From: Bacteroidota bacterium
GTDB taxonomy: Bacteria > Bacteroidota > Bacteroidia > Bacteroidales > B39-G9
Assembly (NCBI GenBank): GCA_003648455.1
Contig: QMPG01000159.1
Location: 1 to 7,153 of the forward strand
Length of the DNA: 7,153 nt
Reading direction: 5' to 3'
Every line of letters begins with the position of its first letter. Within the stretch, counting starts at the first letter, position 1. The notes beneath the pieces are model-generated. The model had not been told where the DNA came from. It worked only from the letters and a program-made list of their open reading frames with translations, and searched no databases. The position numbers and the translations under genes are program-made. Positions 5,292-7,153 of this stretch are shown one piece after another.

Positions 5292-6140
5292 TTAAGTAGT
5301 TTGTAAAAATTCAGACAAAGTAAAAATTTTGTCTTCAATTATACCTTTTTCAGTGTTTTTAAGAGAGCAACACTCGTTATATAAATCGTGTTCAAAAAAC
5401 AAGGTGTAATTATTTTTTTCAGCTTCAGATAAAAAGTCTTCTTTTTCTTGTAAAGTATCAAGAGGGAACAAATCGTAACTTGAAATATATGGTAAAGGAA
5501 TATTTGCTACAACAGGAATTAAATCGCCAACAAAAATAATTGTTTTACCATTATAATTAATAAAAGGGATTACTTGTCCCATCGTATGTCCATTATATAA
5601 ACGGATTTTAATATTTTTGAATATTTCTGTATTTTCATCAATAAAATTTAGTTTCCCCAGTTCAAACATTGGCATTAAATTTTCTGTAGGATATGCAGGA
5701 GCTTCTCTTTTGTTAGGATTTATAGCCCATTCCCATTGCTGTTTGCTTGTATGATAAGTTGCATTTTTGAAAGTAAGCTCAGCTTCGTTTTTTGAATTAT
5801 ATTTAACTCCGCCTCCACAGTGGTCAAAATGCAAGTGTGTTAATATTACATCGGTAATATCATCACACGTAAAGCCATTTTTACGCAATGATTTTTCTAA
5901 TGTGTCATCACCATTTAAATAATAATGTGAGAAATATTTCTCATCTTGTTTATCACCACAACCATTATCTATCAAAATTTTTTTATCGCCATCAACAACC
6001 AGTAAGCATCTCATTGAGCAGTTACAAAGATTATTATCGTCGGCAGGATATTTTTTTTGCCACAATGTTTTTGGCACTACACCAAACATTGCACCACCAT
6101 CTACTTTAAAATTTCCGGTTTCAATTTTATATAATTTCAT
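5292..6140 (-). CDS. MBL-fold metallo-hydrolase (YtnP/AHL-lactonase-like branch)
   Basis: A 282-aa cytoplasmic protein (no signal peptide) with a complete two-metal metallo-beta-lactamase site. It has His102, His104, Asp106 and His107 in THLHFDHCGG, then His185 (NGHTMGQ), bridging Asp206 (VGDLIP) and His251 (FEHD). The N-terminal motif GGAMFGVVPK (16-24) and the HxHxDH context resemble the branch containing Bacillus YtnP and other lactonase-like hydrolases. The fold and dinuclear metal site are secure. The substrate is not: lactone, ester or phosphoester are all possible, and quorum quenching is only a hypothesis. Cysteines are unusually many (39, 41, 45, 61, 92, 108, 257, 258), including CNCSMRC at 39-45. 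Start ATG 6140 is the natural start of the family motif region. The promoter is probably the -7 element at 6211-6218. It precedes the barrel gene and diverges from the DUF4294 gene. Confidence 0.92.
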   Translation of the reverse strand: MKLYKIETGNFKVDGGAMFGVVPKTLWQKKYPADDNNLCNCSMRCLLVVDGDKKILIDNGCGDKQDEKYFSHYYLNGDDTLEKSLRKNGFTCDDITDVILTHLHFDHCGGGVKYNSKNEAELTFKNATYHTSKQQWEWAINPNKREAPAYPTENLMPMFELGKLNFIDENTEIFKNIKIRLYNGHTMGQVIPFINYNGKTIIFVGDLIPVVANIPLPYISSYDLFPLDTLQEKEDFLSEAEKNNYTLFFEHDLYNECCSLKNTEKGIIEDKIFTLSEFLQTT

Positions 6141-6210
6141 ATGTTTGTTTTTTATAGTTATTTTATATTGCCAACAATCAAGAGTAACTTTGCGTTTTAA
6201 TTTTAAGTTT

Positions 6211-6218
6211 CAAATTTA
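6211..6218 (-). promoter_or_regulatory. Bacteroidota -7 promoter element (TAnnTTTG) for the MBL-fold gene
   Basis: On the minus strand the sequence is TAAATTTG, an exact match to TAnnTTTG. It lies 70 bp before ATG 6140 and would give a leader of about 64 nt. A good TTTG -33 box is not seen upstream. The divergent DUF4294 gene has only a near match, TATTTTTA at 6293-6300. A chance match is possible in such AT-rich DNA. Confidence 0.45.
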
Positions 6219-6313
6219 CATACATAAAACTTTATTCTAATAAAAAATAAATATATTAGAATGTAAATTTAATAATTATTACATAAAATAGGTATTTTTA
6301 CGTTTATTAATAT

Positions 6314-6916
6314 ATGATAAATAAGCATTACATATTATCCTTATTTTTATTATTGATATTTACGCTTAGTACAAAAGCTCAGGAAGAAGTTAAAGAAAAG
6401 AAAAAGCATTTTTTAGAAGTGGTAATTATTAATAACGACACTCTTCCTCATATTAATTTAAGAGAAATAATTGTTTTGCCTCCTCGTAAGTTCACAAGTC
6501 GGGCACAAAGAAGAAGATACTGGCGCTTAGTTTATAATATTAAAAAAGCGTATCCGTATGCTAAAATTGCAAGCAGAGAATTAATGAAGTTAAACGATAC
6601 GCTTTTAACAATTAAATCGAAAAGGCAACAAAAGCTTTGTATAAAACAGGCTCAAAATAAAATGTTAAACAAATATAAAAATCAACTAAAAAAGCTCACC
6701 ATAACTCAAGGTAGAATACTCATAAAACTTGTAGATAGAGAAACAGGAAACACATCTTATTCAATTATTAAAGATTATAGAGGGAGTTTTTCTGCTTTTT
6801 TTTGGCAATCAATAGCCAGATTTTTTGGTGAAAATTTAAAAGAAAATTATAACCCAGAAGAAGAAGACAGACTTATTGAAGATATTGTTACAAGAATTGA
6901 AAACGGACAGCTGTGA
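6314..6916 (+). CDS. Exported DUF4294 family protein
   Basis: A 200-aa protein of unknown function. Residues 1-22 form a signal peptide ending TKA|Q without a lipobox cysteine, so the mature protein is probably periplasmic. The DUF4294 domain, which I know from Bacteroidota, spans about 45-197. Visible family features are LREIIVLPPRKFTSRAQRRR (49-68), YNIKKAYPYAKIA, a Lys-rich helical middle (about 92-130), then LTITQGRILIKLVDRETG and YRGSFSAFFWQSIARFFG. The acidic end has YNPEEEDRLIEDIVTRI. The length is normal and the protein is strongly basic in its centre. ATG 6314 directly precedes the signal peptide; no Shine-Dalgarno is seen. It is divergent from the MBL-fold gene, and a large nested inverted repeat starts 20 bp after its stop, where termination probably occurs. 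Confidence 0.88.
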   Translation: MINKHYILSLFLLLIFTLSTKAQEEVKEKKKHFLEVVIINNDTLPHINLREIIVLPPRKFTSRAQRRRYWRLVYNIKKAYPYAKIASRELMKLNDTLLTIKSKRQQKLCIKQAQNKMLNKYKNQLKKLTITQGRILIKLVDRETGNTSYSIIKDYRGSFSAFFWQSIARFFGENLKENYNPEEEDRLIEDIVTRIENGQL

Positions 6917-6936
6917 GTGGTGAATAGTTCATAAAG

Positions 6937-7079
6937 TTGAGTTTACTCCGAAAAGTGTTTTTCGTCATTGCGATCCGCCAGCTGGCGGAGAAGCAATCTC
7001 AATATGTTGAATTACAAAGCTATAGATTGCTTCGTTCCTTGCAATGACGTTCTTTTTTTACTTTTCGGAGTGGACTCAA
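6937..7079. repeat. 143-bp nested inverted-repeat element
   Basis: Three nested arm pairs are seen. The outer 20-bp arms (6937-6956 and 7060-7079) match at 18 of 20, with core ACTCCGAAAAGT. The middle pair is CGTCATTGC (6963-6971) with GCAATGACG (7041-7049). The inner pair is GAAGCAATCT (6990-6999) with AGATTGCTTC (7024-7033), perfect. The left arm alone carries a 16-bp palindrome, TCCGCCAGCTGGCGGA (6974-6989). The core resembles the CGTCATTGCGA...GAAGCAATCT repeat that I know as widespread in many bacterial genomes. No open frame is inside, so it is non-autonomous. Confidence 0.8.
6963..7059 (+). terminator. Possible intrinsic terminator of the DUF4294 gene
   Basis: The CGTCATTGC/GCAATGACG stem with its inner 10-bp stem is followed directly by TTCTTTTTTT (7050-7059). 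A long hairpin plus T-tract on the plus strand, 46 bp past the stop codon, could end transcription of the DUF4294 gene. The hairpin is larger than usual, and termination may be a side effect of the repeat. Confidence 0.45.
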
Positions 7080-7096
7080 AGTTTGAAAGTTGGGTT

Positions 7097-7150
7097 TTAG
7101 CCCAGAAAATTCATTAATTTTCTACGATTAAGTAATACCAACAAATTTGG
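7097..7150 (-). repeat. 54-bp dispersed repeat, copy B (inverted)
   Basis: Read on the minus strand it matches copy A (3163-3216) at 46 of 54 positions, without gaps. Its hairpin is AGAAAATT-AATG-AATTTTCT, which is shifted by one base pair relative to copy A yet still pairs perfectly over 8 bp. The element may extend past the right edge of the window. Confidence 0.7.
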
Positions 7151-7153
7151 GAA

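Noticed and set aside
5888..6109. 73-codon plus-strand open frame rich in His
   Set aside because: It is antisense to the MBL-fold gene; the His-rich composition comes from the reverse complement of its codons.
6293..6300. TATTTTTA as the -7 element of the DUF4294 gene
   Set aside because: It misses the final G, lies only 13 bp before the ATG and has no upstream TTTG, so support is insufficient.

Overview
The window looks like a chromosomal piece of a Bacteroidota genome, probably Bacteroidales-like. The reasons are: strongly AT-rich DNA (roughly one third G+C by eye); three exported proteins whose signal peptides end in A|Q; two families I know mainly from Bacteroidota (DUF4294 and DUF6588); a lamin-tail-domain surface protein; and two exact matches to the Bacteroidota -7 promoter element TAnnTTTG. 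There are five protein genes, one cut by the window edge. I see no rRNA, tRNA, CRISPR array or transposase gene.

Layout. 1-1567 (minus): the N-terminal 522 codons of a large secreted multidomain protein (beta-sandwich, Ig-like, lamin tail, Ig-like), running off the left edge. 1568-1650: a divergent promoter region. 1651-2640 (plus): asd, aspartate-semialdehyde dehydrogenase, with its catalytic residues intact. 2641-4100: 1460 bp without a gene, between two convergent genes, packed with hairpins, short palindromes and diverged repeats. 4101-5216 (minus): a predicted outer-membrane beta-barrel protein (DUF6588-like). 5292-6140 (minus): a metallo-beta-lactamase-fold hydrolase with a full two-metal ligand set, 75 bp upstream of the barrel gene and possibly transcribed with it. 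6141-6313: a second divergent promoter region. 6314-6916 (plus): an exported DUF4294 protein. 6917-7153: a 143-bp nested inverted repeat followed by an inverted, diverged copy of a 54-bp repeat also found at 3163-3216.

Functionally this is a mixed housekeeping and cell-envelope neighbourhood: one amino-acid biosynthesis enzyme, one cytoplasmic hydrolase and three envelope or secreted proteins. I see no sign that they form one pathway. I do not find a convincing new multi-gene system (no defence, toxin-antitoxin, BGC or phage cluster). The most unusual content is in the noncoding DNA. The convergent intergenic region holds two-hairpin units resembling REP/BIME elements in both orientations, with stem changes that preserve pairing. 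It also holds a folded block with four alternating complementary segments (2993-3128) and several repeat families, some shared with the right end of the window.
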